Below the pieces are notes generated by a model. It ran no database searches, was not told the origin of the DNA, and saw only the letters and a list, made by a program, of their open reading frames with translations. Position numbers and translations under genes: made by a program. Positions 24,952 to 36,761 of a stretch of 64,000 bases of DNA are shown one piece after another; the stretch's first letter is position 1, and every line of letters begins with the position of its first letter. Location: positions 310,001-374,000 of the forward strand of contig JAACJK010000229.1 of assembly GCA_013368325.1 (NCBI GenBank), read 5' to 3'. Source of the stretch: Ephemerocybe angulata (Eukaryota > Basidiomycota > Agaricomycetes > Agaricales > Psathyrellaceae).

Positions 24952-26418
24952 CGATGTGGCGAGCGGTAGACTGAGGACGGGACGACGAGATTCTCGAATC
25001 AGGGAGGCTGATGTCGTGAGGGTGGATATGAATCTGTCTAACAATTGGGATGGAGGGTCCGATGTGAGGAATCAACGCGACTTGTCGAATGCAGAAGTGG
25101 AGTCCAAGACCTTGGAGTGAAACTCCATAATCCAGTAGCCACCTTGGTCAGACCTCGATTCATCAGGTGTACTGCGCAGCACCATGGCCATCCAGATGCT
25201 CCGCTCAACGGTGTGACCAAGAAAAGTGGTTGACATCTGGGTGGATATGCATGGTGCTGCTCAGAGTCGGGCGGTAACGAGCAATCGTTGGCAGGGCGTG
25301 GGCGCGTGGAACGGGAGCAGATGCGTGGGACTGTGACTCTGAGTCTGACGAACCATTTCGATCCGTGGCCGACCGTGGCGGTGTTGGCCTTACGGATCGG
25401 TGTTCACATCACGTCCCCACGCGTCTGGCCTTTTCCTGATGCTACTTACTGCGCAATTGCGCGTCAATCATGGGCGGACGGAGAGTGAAAGGTGAGGGAT
25501 TTTTGAGTAAGTCGTTTCCCCTCCTCTCGGCGCCGAGTTCGCCCATAAAACAGTGCCGTTGCACACAAAAAACATTCTATACCGCCATTGCGCACCAAAT
25601 AGTAGTCGACTGTCGTAGACGTCAAGCACTATCCTCGAATATCTCAAAAGGCCGAAGCGCCCCATGACAGTAGAACGAGAGACTTCTACGCCTCGACCAC
25701 TCTTCTTAGAGCCCCTATATGGTGGACAGCCTACGGGACAAAAGGCTGGGGCGGCGTCGAAGAGGACCTCACCGTGCTGAGCTCGTCGGGGGCGACACGG
25801 GGCACCGAGACGCGAAACGCTGGCAGTGCGTCCATGCGTGGAAACGGTTACGGTTGGATCAGGGATGCTCCGCTCAAAAGCACAGTGCGGTAAGTACTTG
25901 CTTGGCACAGGCACGCACATCGTTCAGCGCCCAGCCGTTAGACCGCAACACCAGCTGATAATTGCTGATTGTACGATCTTTACAGACTGTGACGCTTAGC
26001 ACAGTTCATTGTACGACCTTTAAAATTCGGAGATATACGACTCGATGCGCAGAGCCTAATCCACCTCCCAATAAATGGTCTACGGACAATTTACGGAACG
26101 TCAAATGAGGGAGACACATGCAGGTAGTGGTGACTCACAGTCATCTGGACGTGGGTTGATGGCAAGTACACCCCTTAGCGCCGGTTTAGCGCCGGTCTGG
26201 TTGTAGCTTCGCTGGCACAACCGCTCTCAACCACAATTCTTGAGGCTAAAGCGTGTGCGCATGTCTAAGCCATATACAGCCTGATACATGGTATTTCCAG
26301 CCAGAAATTCGACGTTTAGCCTTGACTATTGGCGGCAATCAATACGCATGTGTATACAAGGCCTAACAATGATATTACAAGGATTGAAGAGAGTGAAACC
26401 CGGATGAGCAAACTTTCC
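24952..26418. other. Intergenic region
   Basis: About 1.5 kb between the pseudokinase 5' end and the stop of the secreted precursor gene. Frames at 25468-25958 on both strands show no family character. Part of 24952-25100 may be a 5' exon or leader of the pseudokinase gene. Confidence 0.4.
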
Positions 26419-27455
26419 TCACTCTTCAGCAGCGGGTGTAGCTTCAGGAGCAGGTGCAGGTGCAGCGCCACCTGCCCCACGGCCACCACGGCCCCGACCA
26501 CCACGACCACCTCGGAAGCCATGACGAGGTCCCCTTCTCCCGCGCCCTCCACGCCCACCACGGAATGCTCGCTTTGCAATAAGGAGAGGCGTACGGCGAC
26601 GCCGGGGTAAAGAAGGTATCTTCTTATGGGGGAGACTGGGGAGACGGCGATTCTTCATCCAGCTCGGAAGGATGATATCACGTTCGAGGAGTGCGTCTTC
26701 AATCTCGTCAAGTTCGCGTCTTTCAGCGGATGACTGTTGGCCCCCGCCACCATGTCCACCAAAGCGACGACCTGCACGGAAAATCTTTTTGCCAATCTTC
26801 CCGAGGCCGCCGATGCCGAACCTCCGCCCAAAGAGCTCATCGTCCTCGACATCACGTTCGAAGAGGTCATCATCCAAGTCACGCTCGGCGAGGTCATCGT
26901 CGTAGTAACGTTCAGCAAGCTGGTCATCATAGTCGCGCTCAGCGGGATCTTCCTCCGCCGCAGGGACGGGTGCACCTTCAGGAGGACCGCCCCTTCCACC
27001 ACGACCGCGACGGCCGCCGAAGCGGCGCCCCTTACCACCTGGACCGCGACGGTCGCCGAAGGGGCGCCTCCTACCACCTGGACCGCGACCACCTGGGCGA
27101 CGGCGTTCGCCGCCAAATCGACGCTCCTCGAGCTCATCCTCGAAGTCCCGTTCATCGAGGTCGTCGAGGTCACGGTCAAGAAGCTCAGCTTCCTCGACCT
27201 CACGTTCTTCGAGCTCGGCGTTCTCAAGGCCCCGCTCGAGAATTTCGGAACCTTCGAGTTTGATTTCGCGGGCTGCCAATTCGTCAACGAGCTCACGGGC
27301 AGCGAGGGCGTCTGTGGAATCGACCTGTTATTAAAATGGCCCTGTTAGTCGAAGGACCATCGAAGGTACTGGTGAAGGTGACATACAGTATTGGCGAGAA
27401 CGGCGGATCCTCCGAGGATCGTAGCAGCAATCACGGAAAAAGTAGAAATACGCAT
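26419..27455 (-). CDS. Secreted precursor of alternating acidic spacers and Gly/Arg-rich cationic segments
   Basis: Two exons, complement(26419..27324, 27387..27455), joined in frame, give 324 residues. Exon 1 encodes a 23-residue signal peptide ending VLANT. The mature part alternates acidic Leu/Asp/Glu-Arg spacers (LDRDLDDLDERDFEDELEER, AERDYDDQLAERYYDDDLAE, RELDEIEDALLERD) with strongly basic Gly/Arg/Pro-rich blocks. One block holds FGIGGLGKIGKKIFRAG between RR pairs; another has KIPSLPRRRR, LIAKR and many RGG repeats up to the C-terminus. Numerous RR, KR and KK pairs are potential kexin sites. The design resembles kexin-processed repeat precursors and acidic-pro/cationic-peptide antimicrobial precursors, but I recognise no named family. 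The strand choice rests on the signal peptide, the intron and the TATA box; the opposite strand is open only as a mirror. Confidence 0.8.
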
Positions 27456-28891
27456 GCTGAATGTTGAGTCTTGGGAGTCTGTTGATGATGTGATATATAG
27501 AACCGGCCTATGTGTCTGTGGTGAAAGAAACAGTGAGTATGGATCGGAGGAGATGATTGAGTTTGTCTAGGCACTTGCCTGTGGTACAAGAGAGAATGTG
27601 TACTGGGAGCTTGAGATATCAGTGAGAGGATCAAGGACTTTTATAACATTCTCTTCCTCGGTAGAAGCTCTCAGGATGGATGGATGAGACCAACCTGCCA
27701 TTCCGGATTGTGAGTATGTAAGTTTGTGATATCATTTGAACATGGCTTCTCTAACCTCATCAACGGCCAGTCGTATTTGACGGTAGACAAGGGTACTGGA
27801 CATTTCATCAGTGATTAGAGATTTGCAAAGATCGTGAATTTATGAGCCGTTAGTATTGTATCTTTGTCGTTAGATACTTGAGCTTGAGGTAGGAGAAAAC
27901 AGCGTAGAGATGTGGTCGACCATGCATGATGGGGTCCTAGTATTGAGAAATAATTGAGAGGAGTGGGCTACATAAACTTGGCCTTCAAATGACGTGTTGA
28001 AGAAACGTTTTCACGCCGCTCGGATGTGCTCTATCCGCTAAGAAGATCACAGAGACGCATTATGGCGATGTCGTTCGTATCAACAAGGATTTGATTCTGG
28101 ATGTGATAGATAGATGAGTTCAATGATAGTCGCTGAGTAGATGGACACAGGTTTAACAGCTCAGCATTTAGGTGCCACAGGTGGCCGTATGCAATTATAG
28201 CGTCTCAATTGAGAACACGAGCGCTATTTCCTGGAGCCGCCACGGCAAGAACTCGAGACACTTCCACTGACCGATGCATCAGCTACGAAGCGTTTTCTGT
28301 CGACCAAAACAGATTATGTATCTCACCTTTCTCGTAATGTTGCGACTCAAAACTTAGAAGCGCTCCGACTGTAGGACGCCATGTGAAGGCGCAGAATTAG
28401 ACGCCCAAGTGCCATCAAATCCCCTGAGTGCCCAGGGTGGTCTAGGGTGGTGGCGCAACTTGAGTGCCACTACCAACTCATATGAACTTGAGGTAGCATA
28501 CCACCTGTATTGAATTCTGCATCTAAATCGTAATGTTATGGTAGTCGCACCTCTGCTCGTCTTGTAGTCATGACGGCAGGTTCTGGTGGCGAGTCTTGTG
28601 AAGAAATTGTGTCTTACTATTTCATACTAGCAGATGGCATCCAACCCTAGGACTGGTCAGGAGTTGTGCGACTATCATGGGGCAGTTTGTAAGCTATAGG
28701 TAAGTTGTGATAGGGACGAGCCGCCCAGGGGCATTCCAAAAATGCATTGGCTGACGAACTTCTTCTTGGGCACAGCTCAAAGCCCAGACAATTTCCATCG
28801 GGACCGTTGGGGCAGTTTACTAGGTGATGCCATGTTCGTTGACGATTCTATGGTGGGTATACATTAGTTGACTCGAAAGAGTCCAGTTAAA
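27456..28891. other. Intergenic region
   Basis: 1.4 kb, AT-richer than the flanking genes. It holds the promoter of the secreted precursor at its left end. No gene, tRNA or repeat is recognised in the rest. Confidence 0.45.
27639..27644 (-). promoter_or_regulatory. TATA box upstream of the secreted precursor
   Basis: TATAAA on the minus strand (TTTATA as given), about 184 nt upstream of the ATG at 27455. Confidence 0.4.
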
Positions 28892-30503
28892 TCATATGTA
28901 TCTGTCCTGCTCAGAGTCATATATCCGTTTCGTTGAGAGGTCCGACCCTACATCGCTGAGCGCCACAACATCCTTCAATCGAGGCTCCAGCACCACAGAG
29001 TCATCCCCAGAGGATCCAGTATCCTTCACGACCGTCCTCTCAACATGCACAGTCAGGTTATGCATCGCGTAGCTTCCCGTCGCCGACCGCTGCTGCCTGT
29101 CGTCCATCGACCGCAGGCCCGACTGTTGCGTGGCACGGAAGGGGAAGGTCACGATGCTGTGGGCAGTCGAGATCTTCTCCCCAGACCTGGCCATATTTTG
29201 TGCCCAGCCAAGCCCGATGCGGACGTTGATGAGCATGAAGGATATTGCAGTGATAGTGGGCAGTGTGTCGATAAAGAGGTACGCAAGGTTAGAGCTTGCG
29301 AGGTAAGCTGCCATGAACATTATCGTCCACGAGCTGCCGTGCGAACAAGGGAGGGGTGCTTTGTTAGAATAGGGTCCAGACCAGCCGACCGAGAGGACCG
29401 AGAGGCAAGGACGTACGTATAGAGGGCAGCGCTTTCGACGATGATTCCGGTGATAGACTATGAGACCAGCAGGAGAGAAGGATAACCATCATATCAGTTT
29501 CTTGGGCATCTGATAAGAAGCGTTGCGAAGAGCCCAAGAACTTACAGCAAGACTTTGTCCGGAGTAGTTACTGGCCGCCTTGTTAACGCGATAAATCTTC
29601 CAGGCGATGAAACCTAAAAAAAGTGATAAAGTGCTGCAGTTAGCATCGAGGACGCGGAGAAGCACTGGAAGGGTCACAGCATTCGCCACCTTCGACTTAC
29701 TCGAGCAGAAGACGTTGGTTCTGTCAGGGGAGCTCCGTCAGTTCCAGCGGTTTCATGGTAAAGGAGAGAAGAAGCGTACACGAAAGTGAACACGGTGCCA
29801 ATGGAAGCCAGAAAGGTCCCGTTTCCGGGCGATAGATCGCTGAACTGGAACACTGTACCGATGCCGCACGCTAAAGGTACACAGTATGATAAGAATCCAA
29901 TTTCACGAGGAACGGAAGCTAGAGAAAAAAACTTCCTCGACTTACCAATGAACCCAAAGAGACAGCATAGTGGAAACACGGTCGTCGACCGATTATAGTT
30001 GAAGACTGTTCGCAACCGATATATCTGGGGCCATGCAATGAGAAGGAGAGAGATTTAGAGCGGGGGCGGACTCACCATGACACAGTCGCCAACAATGAGC
30101 GTGAAAATGGCCAGAGCAAGACTAGCCAAGAATTCTGCACGGCTGCGGTCATCGTAGTACGCCTTCGCCGAAAGCCCCTCTCCCTGTCCGAGGAATGCCT
30201 GGAACAGCCGCACCACACTCATAACCCAATGCTAAGTCGACAAAGCTTTAGAGGTAGCTTAGATGAACAATACAGTAAGCTGTAACTCACGGCGGTGACA
30301 GTCGAAGATATCAAGACATTGGCAAAGATCAAAGGAGTGGTGAGGGCAGCAATCTTGGAGTTCCGAGGCCTGTCGCTGAGCTTCTCGCGAGCGAAAAGAA
30401 GATAGAGGGAGGTGAAGGATAGGACGACGAAGACACCAAAGAGCAGGCTCTCTACGGCGATGGCGGCGAGGTAGACCCCAGGCAGCAGAATTTCTAGTGA
30501 CAT
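28892..30503 (-). CDS. Basidiomycete-type multi-pass (7TM-like) membrane protein
   Basis: Multi-exon gene starting at the ATG at 30503. Hydrophobic segments are read in order: MSLEILLPGVYLAAIAVESL with LLFGVFVVLSFTSLYLLFA; LIFANVLISSTVT; a segment around IFTLIVGDCVM followed by IYRLRTVFNYNRS; CGIGTVFQFSD; VTLPVLLRVLDANCSTLSLF; and a final pair ending LPTITAISFMLINVRIGLG. The hydrophilic C-terminal tail (~28892-29150) is Ser/Asp-rich and cytoplasmic. The layout, with 'IxRxxxVxNxxxS' after TM3 and an 'ESxALYT' motif before TM6, matches a large uncharacterised 7TM family of Agaricomycetes. Receptor function is often suggested for it but not established. Exon borders are approximate. Confidence 0.7.
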
Positions 30504-31186
30504 GACGAAAGTGGGCCCATGGAAAGAGTGCGAAACTATGTCCTAAACACCAGCCCGCCGTTATATTCCACACCCAACGAAGGTTGTCCGTAATGTGGTC
30601 TCTTTGAGCTTTCCAATTCTTCTGTGAGAAGCGACGTTGATCTCGGCGGTTTTGAGTCGCGGTCTGTGTGCTCGTGGTGGGCGCGATGCCTTCTCGTCGG
30701 GTATCCTAGGCGTCCCTATCGGCAAAGCGCAATCCTTCTACAACGATAAGCAGTCAGAGGCGAGGATCGAGGGACGAAGAATTGATTCCAAAGCCGATCT
30801 ATCGACATGGGGCCCATATATATGAGCCTCATAGACCGAAGCTGTCACTGGACCGCTGAACGGCAAGTAAGCGGACCTCACAATCGTCGCCGAAGGAAGC
30901 CTATCAGTAACCCAGGACGGTCACACCATTGGCGCTTCGATCTTCTCAGCGGCGGTCTGGAAGTTGTTGGCGGGGAAAAAGAAGATAAAACAGGTGTTGT
31001 GAAAATCCGGTAGTCGCAGCTAGAACAGCCAGGCGATACCCGTTATCACTTCCGCTGCGGATACATAAGCTCAAAGCCAAGATGAAAGGAGCATTCGCAA
31101 ACAACTCACGAGGACAAAACCAAAGGAAACGTGTACTCGACACGCGACGCGCATATCAACACGAGGGATAGAATTGCTGTTCTACT
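30504..31186. other. Intergenic region
   Basis: About 680 bp between the 7TM gene start and the stop codon of the GPHR gene, both on the minus strand. It contains the presumed 7TM promoter; nothing else is recognised. Confidence 0.45.
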
Positions 31187-33065
31187 TTAATCATCGTCGT
31201 ACCCGTTTACTTTCTTTGCTCCCCATCGAACAACAGCAGACGCAGTAGCAGTTAAAAGGAAGGTCCAGTCAAAGAGCGATCCGAAGACCTCATACTCCGG
31301 AACAGTCGAAAACAGGTTCACGATATCAGATGCCGAGGGTGGCGGAGGGAAGGACGATCGCATCTGGATGATCGTAGAGAGTAGGTACGTCGCCTGAGAG
31401 AAAGCTGTCAGTAAACTCGCGGGTTTGCTTTGTCGATCGCACTTACCATCACCTGTGCTAGGAACAGCAGCATGAGAGAAGCACCCAGGCTTCGACTTGT
31501 AATGTGCAGTAGCTGTGAAAAGTCCCATGTAAGCATCTCTCCTAGTGAGGCCGGAAGATCACCTACCCGAGTGACGCCACGAAGAACGAGCCTGATGCTT
31601 GTGAGGATGATAAGCCCTACGAGCGCGAGGCTGAGCTGTCGGGAAACCGCCGCGACGTCTTCCATTGGGATGGGGGACGCCGAGATGCGAGACACGCCAT
31701 ATGCCAAGACGTTGGCGAGGAGATCCGAATAATTGACGTTCGACGCCGACCGCTGGGACGGCAGAAATGCGATGTTATAGAGGCACTAGAAGACGCGGGT
31801 CAGGGGCATTCATCGTGATAGGCATCCGGCTTACACTCAGAATACGTGTCACACAGTACACTGCGAGGAGGCTTTGCAGCGCACCTGTGATTCTTCCTCT
31901 GATGGTTTGGGAATGAAGGCCGAGCTCCCGACGTAGTCGAAGAGCCTCGAGATTCTTGCTCATCTGATACTCCAATGACTCGAGTCCCCTCATTTCCTGC
32001 GACACTGGAGTATGGTCAGAGGGGCCTGGTGGAAGTGCATGTCACGTACAGTCATCTCCACCACGGAACGTGGTACCGACGCGGGACATCCACGATTGTT
32101 GACTTGCCTCCCCAGCTCTTCGCTCTGCGGCTGACCTTCGTTGCCTCAGGTCGTTCTGGGTATTGGAAAGGGCCTGTTCAGCGACATGTATCTCGGCTTC
32201 TGATGGTGCAGGTCTGTGGATGTGAGAATAGGGGATGCGATGAATGGTGTGCTCGCTCACTTGGAATTCGAGAGGAATGGCAATGAATGCCAACAGTTGC
32301 TGACAGCACCAAACCCGGAAAGTGCACCGATGAACACCGTCCCAACCACAATCAACCTTGATACAATGGCTGTCGTGGTATCCGTCGTCGAAAGCGCAGG
32401 GGGTAACGGTATGTAGGAGAAAGCAAACAAGAAGAAGACGACCGGAATGAGATTTAAGAGGGCACGTGGGCCGCATAAGCGCCCAAACGTCACTCTTTCT
32501 GATAAGTACCGCGTCAACCCCTCCAGCACGCTGAGGCACAAGAGACTTACCTGCGTTTCCCAAGGCCAGCACCAAGCTGTAGGATGCCGGAATAGTGGCA
32601 ATTATCGTCACCACGAGGAAGAACAGAGAGAAGCGCCAATTGATGAGCCTTGCGCTAGTTTACGCATGAATATCAGAGCCGTTCGGATTTGCTATTCAGA
32701 CTTACTCTGAGGACATGATATCAGCCCCTTGCATGACCAGAAGAATGAAAAGCATGCAGCATTCGGCGAATGTCCATGAAAAAAGGAGGCTGGCGACAAT
32801 GCCATGTAGATATGCCGTGTCCGTAGGATTCGCCGACTTTGGGGTGGTAGATGGCGCAGGAAGTGTGTCCAGCTCAATATCTGACCCATGGGTAGGACTT
32901 GAGAGGCTTCTAAGGTCTGGGTAAAGAGTCTTGAGAAGGTATTTCCGGCATCCCAGGAGTAAGCCAAGTCTGTCGGTTTGGACTCAATTCTCCAGCTTGT
33001 ACTGCAGTCGGTTCCGAGACAGACACACACCTTAGAGCGACGAGGATTGCCGTTTCGATGAACAT
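31187..33065 (-). CDS. Golgi pH regulator / GPR89-type anion channel
   Basis: Multi-exon gene from the ATG at 33065 (MFIETAILVALR). Successive exons encode a luminal loop, then SLLFSWTFAECCMLFILLV, VVTIIATIPASYSLVLALGN, LLNLIPVVFFLFAFSYIPLP and IVVGTVFIGALSGFGAVSN, the conserved N-terminal GPHR segment. A central helical region follows (LSNTQNDLRQRRSAAERR; MRGLESLEYQMSKNLEALRL). The C-terminal ABA-GPCR/GPHR domain contains LGASLMLLFLAQVM, ATYLLSTIIQMRSSFPPPP and VPEYEVFGSLFDWTFLLTA. The order and spacing match the GPHR family, multi-pass proteins that supply counter-ion conductance for Golgi acidification in animals and plants. In fungi the role is inferred by homology. Confidence 0.88.
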
Positions 33066-34266
33066 ATTTCCATTAGAGCTTTCCACCAAGCATTTATGGA
33101 TCGTGGCGGTATGAGTAGAACTCCGGGTTCGGGGTCTGGGCTCTGCCGGTCTTGGCTGGCAAGGACCTTAGATAAAATCATCCTCAAACATGGCAAAGTA
33201 AAGCCAAACTAGGTACATACGGTAAGTATTTTCTTGAATCTTCGTCTCCTTGTTTTCCTGTCTTAACATTGATTCTCCACTTACCTTGGGCCGCCATGTT
33301 TATGCATACCTCAAGCCCATTGTTCTGAGACCACTTTGGCACTACGTTATCTATGCCAAGTGCAGATTTCAAAGACCTTTTTCTGGTTTATCATCGTCAA
33401 CGCATGGACCTTCAAATCATATGGAAGCATCCATAGTCACCCAATCCCGGTCGGACAGGTCGGACATCTCCATCCAAGGCGCTCTACATCTAACTCAGGA
33501 TCGCTAAGATTACATTTAATTCAACTTATTCACTGGCTATTTACATGGTATTGACTGGGGTTATGGCAGGTAGTTGAGCGCTTGTTGCTGGCATACTGGA
33601 TTGCATCGTAATACTTTCCAGGGAAGTTGAGCGCCCCCAACTGCCACAACTGCGCCATATGGGATACTCGTCCTCGCAATCTCCTTGTGCTGGGAGCCCC
33701 ACCGCCCAGACAAGTGCCTGTTGTAACCCCTGCGATCATCTGATTTCTGAGGCCAATATGTCCCGGATAATTGGCTTCTTTTCTCACCATTCACACTCAT
33801 GCCTCTATCCACCCGATTGGGTCTCTAGCTATAAGCGCACTGCAAGCCATCACGATAGACGTATCGTATGCTCACCATAGCACGACCCCGCCGCATCCAC
33901 GCAGCCTCGCAGCTTGGCAATCGCGGTACCACCCTTTCTGACATTTCCTGTGGACAGACACCCAGATACACGAAATGCATCCCACCTTACTCTGCGCTGT
34001 CATGCCGTTAGTCGCAATTTCCCCGCAATTCCAAAGCACCCGACCAAGCGCCTGTTGTATTCCTGCTCGTTATCCACCGTCCCTGATTTTGCGACCGCCC
34101 ATCTCCCATCCGCGTGCAACATCATCTGGGCGGAGAAGGCGCATCGTGGGTACAGGTCAGTTGCGCCTTACCGCACACGCGACTCCAGACAAGAATCAGT
34201 CGATGGGGACGTATAAAAGACTAAGTAATCGGTTCGTGTTCCTCGGTTCCTCCCTCCACTTAAGTC
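33066..34266. other. Intergenic region
   Basis: 1.2 kb between the divergent starts of the GPHR and aminopeptidase genes. The frames at 33250-33880 and 33914-34334 have no recognisable protein character; it is best read as a shared upstream region. Confidence 0.45.
34212..34217 (+). promoter_or_regulatory. TATA box of the M28 aminopeptidase gene
   Basis: TATAAA about 50 nt upstream of the ATG at 34267, preceding a C/T-rich leader. Confidence 0.5.
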
Positions 34267-35944
34267 ATGAAGCTTTCCACCTCTTTCATCACCCTCGCCC
34301 TCGCGCTCTCACCTTTCGCCGCCGCTCAGGATGACGCTAGGACGATCTCCTTGAAGCCCCTCGTCAACTCTGTCGCTCTCCAGGCTCTTACCTCGAAGCT
34401 CACGCTTCTGGGCCACGCGAGGGAGTTCCTCAAGTTCTCCCAGCTCAGTGGAGGCACGCGCGCCTTTGGCTCGAAAGGTCACAACGCGACCGTCAGCTAC
34501 ATCAAGACCTTATTGGACTTGACTGGCTACTACGACACACAGCTTCAGACATTCCCTTACCTGTTCTCGTCAGGCAGCGCTACCTTTGCCGCCAATAACG
34601 AGGAGTTCACCACGAAATGGTTCACTTACGGCCCCTCCGGCGACGTCACCGCACTTCTCGTCCCCGTTGCGAATCTGGGCTGCGACGCCGTGAGTACAAC
34701 CGTATGCTCTCTTACGTTCGATGACTGATAAACTTATTCTTAGTCTGACTACCCTGCCGAGGTTGAGGGCAAGATCGCGTTCATTTCCCGCGGAACCTGC
34801 CCCTTTGGTCTTAAAGCGGCCTTGGCTGGAAGTGCCAAAGCTGCCGGTGCTATTATCTACAATAATGCACCGGAGCTGATCAGCGGAGGCACTTTGGGTG
34901 CCCCCAGCAATGACGCGGGCCCTTATGCCCCCGTCGCGTCGATCTCCGGTGCCGATGCCGAGAAGGTCCTCGCTCTCCTCAATGCAGGTACTGCAGTGAC
35001 TGGAAAGCTTCACGTTACTGCCACGACCGAGACACGATACACGAGCAATGTTATCGCCACCACGAAGGGAGGTGATAAGAACAACATTGTCTTCTCTGGA
35101 GGCCACACGGATTCAGTTCCTGAGGGACCTGTGAGTACATATCCTCATCGACCCCACCAGAAACGTGTTAACTTTCGGTTTTGCAGGGAATCAACGACGA
35201 TGGATCTGGGACTATTGGTCTTCTCGATATCGCCCTCCGCCTTCCCCTCTTTAGCGTCAAGAACGCGGTTCGCTTCGGGTTCTGGACTGCTGAGGAGTTC
35301 GGTCTTGTTGGCTCGGAGCACTATGTTGCCAGCCTCACTCCTGAGGAGCAGCAGAAAATCGCTCTCTACCTCAACTTCGACATGATCGCCTCCCCGAACT
35401 TTGGTTACTTCATCTACGACGGCGATGGCAGTGCGTTCGGAACAAAGGGCCCTGACGGTTCTGCTCACATTGAGAAGACGTTCGAAGACTGGTTCAAGTC
35501 CAAGAAGCTCATCTCTGCACCCACGGAGTTCAGCGGTCGCAGCGACTACGGCCCCTTCCTCGACGTCGGTATCCCTTCTGGCGGTCTTTTCACCGGTGCT
35601 GAAGTGAAGAAGACTGAGGAGCAGGCTAAATGGTGAGGAGATGCTTAACCCTTCTTACCTTCACCTGTTCACTGACGGCATTACTTCGTAATAGGTGGGG
35701 CGGAGAAGCTGGCGTTAGTTACGATAAGTGCTACCACCTGAAGTGCGATGACCTCTCCAACCTTCACACCGAGGCCTGGGTCCAGAACACCCGGGCTGCT
35801 GCCCACTCAATAGCCACCTACGCTCGTTCTCTCGATGGCATCCCCCGCGGTACGCGTAGCGTCCCATCGCAGAGCCGTCTTCAGGGCCTCTCGTACGATG
35901 ACCGCAAACATTATAGCTGCGGGCACGAAGTCTTCGACTTGTAG
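34267..35944 (+). CDS. Secreted M28 aminopeptidase with PA domain
   Basis: Four exons, 34267..34689, 34744..35130, 35187..35632 and 35695..35944, all phase-consistent, give 501 residues. A signal peptide (~1-20, ending AAA/Q) is followed by a propeptide-like region and a PA domain (~142-230, with EGKIAFISRGTCPFGLKAAL). The M28 di-zinc site is complete: His262 (GGHTDS), Asp274 (INDDGSG), Glu306/Glu307 (WTAEEFGL; general base and ligand), Asp335 (LNFDM) and His433 (KCYHLKCDD). It belongs with fungal aminopeptidase Y / leucine aminopeptidase 2-like enzymes that release N-terminal residues from peptides outside the cell or in the vacuole. Exon 4 ends with a Cys-containing tail (HYSCGHEVFDL). No break is seen. 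Confidence 0.93.
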
Positions 35945-36761
35945 ATGTACCTTACATAGTATGTCTGTGCTACGCCATTTCACTCATGGCGTTTAGACCT
36001 TAAAAAATACGACATTATTGTTTTCTCTGCACGTGCTTGAGACGACCCTGTATACGTGCTCAGTATCTCTATCGGCGCCAATAGACCTTCACCCGAGAAC
36101 TGCACGTTCTTTATACCAGCGGTACTGGCTTGTAGAGACTAAGAAGCAAGCATATCTTCTTCACTCAATGTGATGGACGCGTGGGCGTCTATTTCCGAGA
36201 AACGGGCGCTACCGCTTCTGGCCGTCAGCACGGAGCACAATGGATAGTATATAAGTTTTCCCTTCTTTGTATGCTTTTATACTTCCACATCCTGCGCTAT
36301 CTTGGCCGAGCCTCGGGCGTCAGTGGATAGCTTGGGAAGGTCGATACGCCACTCCCCGGCTAAGGAAGGGCTATTCGGGTTCTTGGTGCCGGGCGGCGGT
36401 GAGTGCTTGAGCTTGGCCTGAGCTGGAATTCATTCTCGTTACAGCAGAATTCCATTTTCTGATAAAGGCAGGGGCGATTCAGGTGCTTGTGGTGCACTAG
36501 TCTCGTCGCAAGAGAGGGTTTACTTAGTTGAGCCTAGTGGTGCACGGACTACTGTGAATGATCGGCAAGCGCTTCCGGATTTAAGGAGCGCCCATAAAAT
36601 AAGCTGCCCGGCGAATGCCCCTTCTGCTCGGGGACCCCATGCCGGCCGCCTGTCGCAGTTGTGTACATATCACATTGGCACTGCGCTTCGTTCAAGTTTG
36701 TTGGCCTTGTTACCCACCATCCCTGACAACGCACACTTCAACCACCTACTCACTGTGATGA
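35945..36761. other. Intergenic region, partly duplicated downstream
   Basis: The first ~100 bp are the aminopeptidase 3' UTR. From about 36177 short blocks (a GGGCGTCTATTTC..GAGAAACGGGCGC core and the last ~60 bp before the ATG) recur about 2.05 kb further on, upstream of the second membrane paralogue. Confidence 0.5.

Noticed and set aside
26691..27348. 190-203-codon plus-strand frames
   Set aside because: Mirror of the secreted precursor. The minus strand has the signal peptide, intron and TATA box, the plus strand none.
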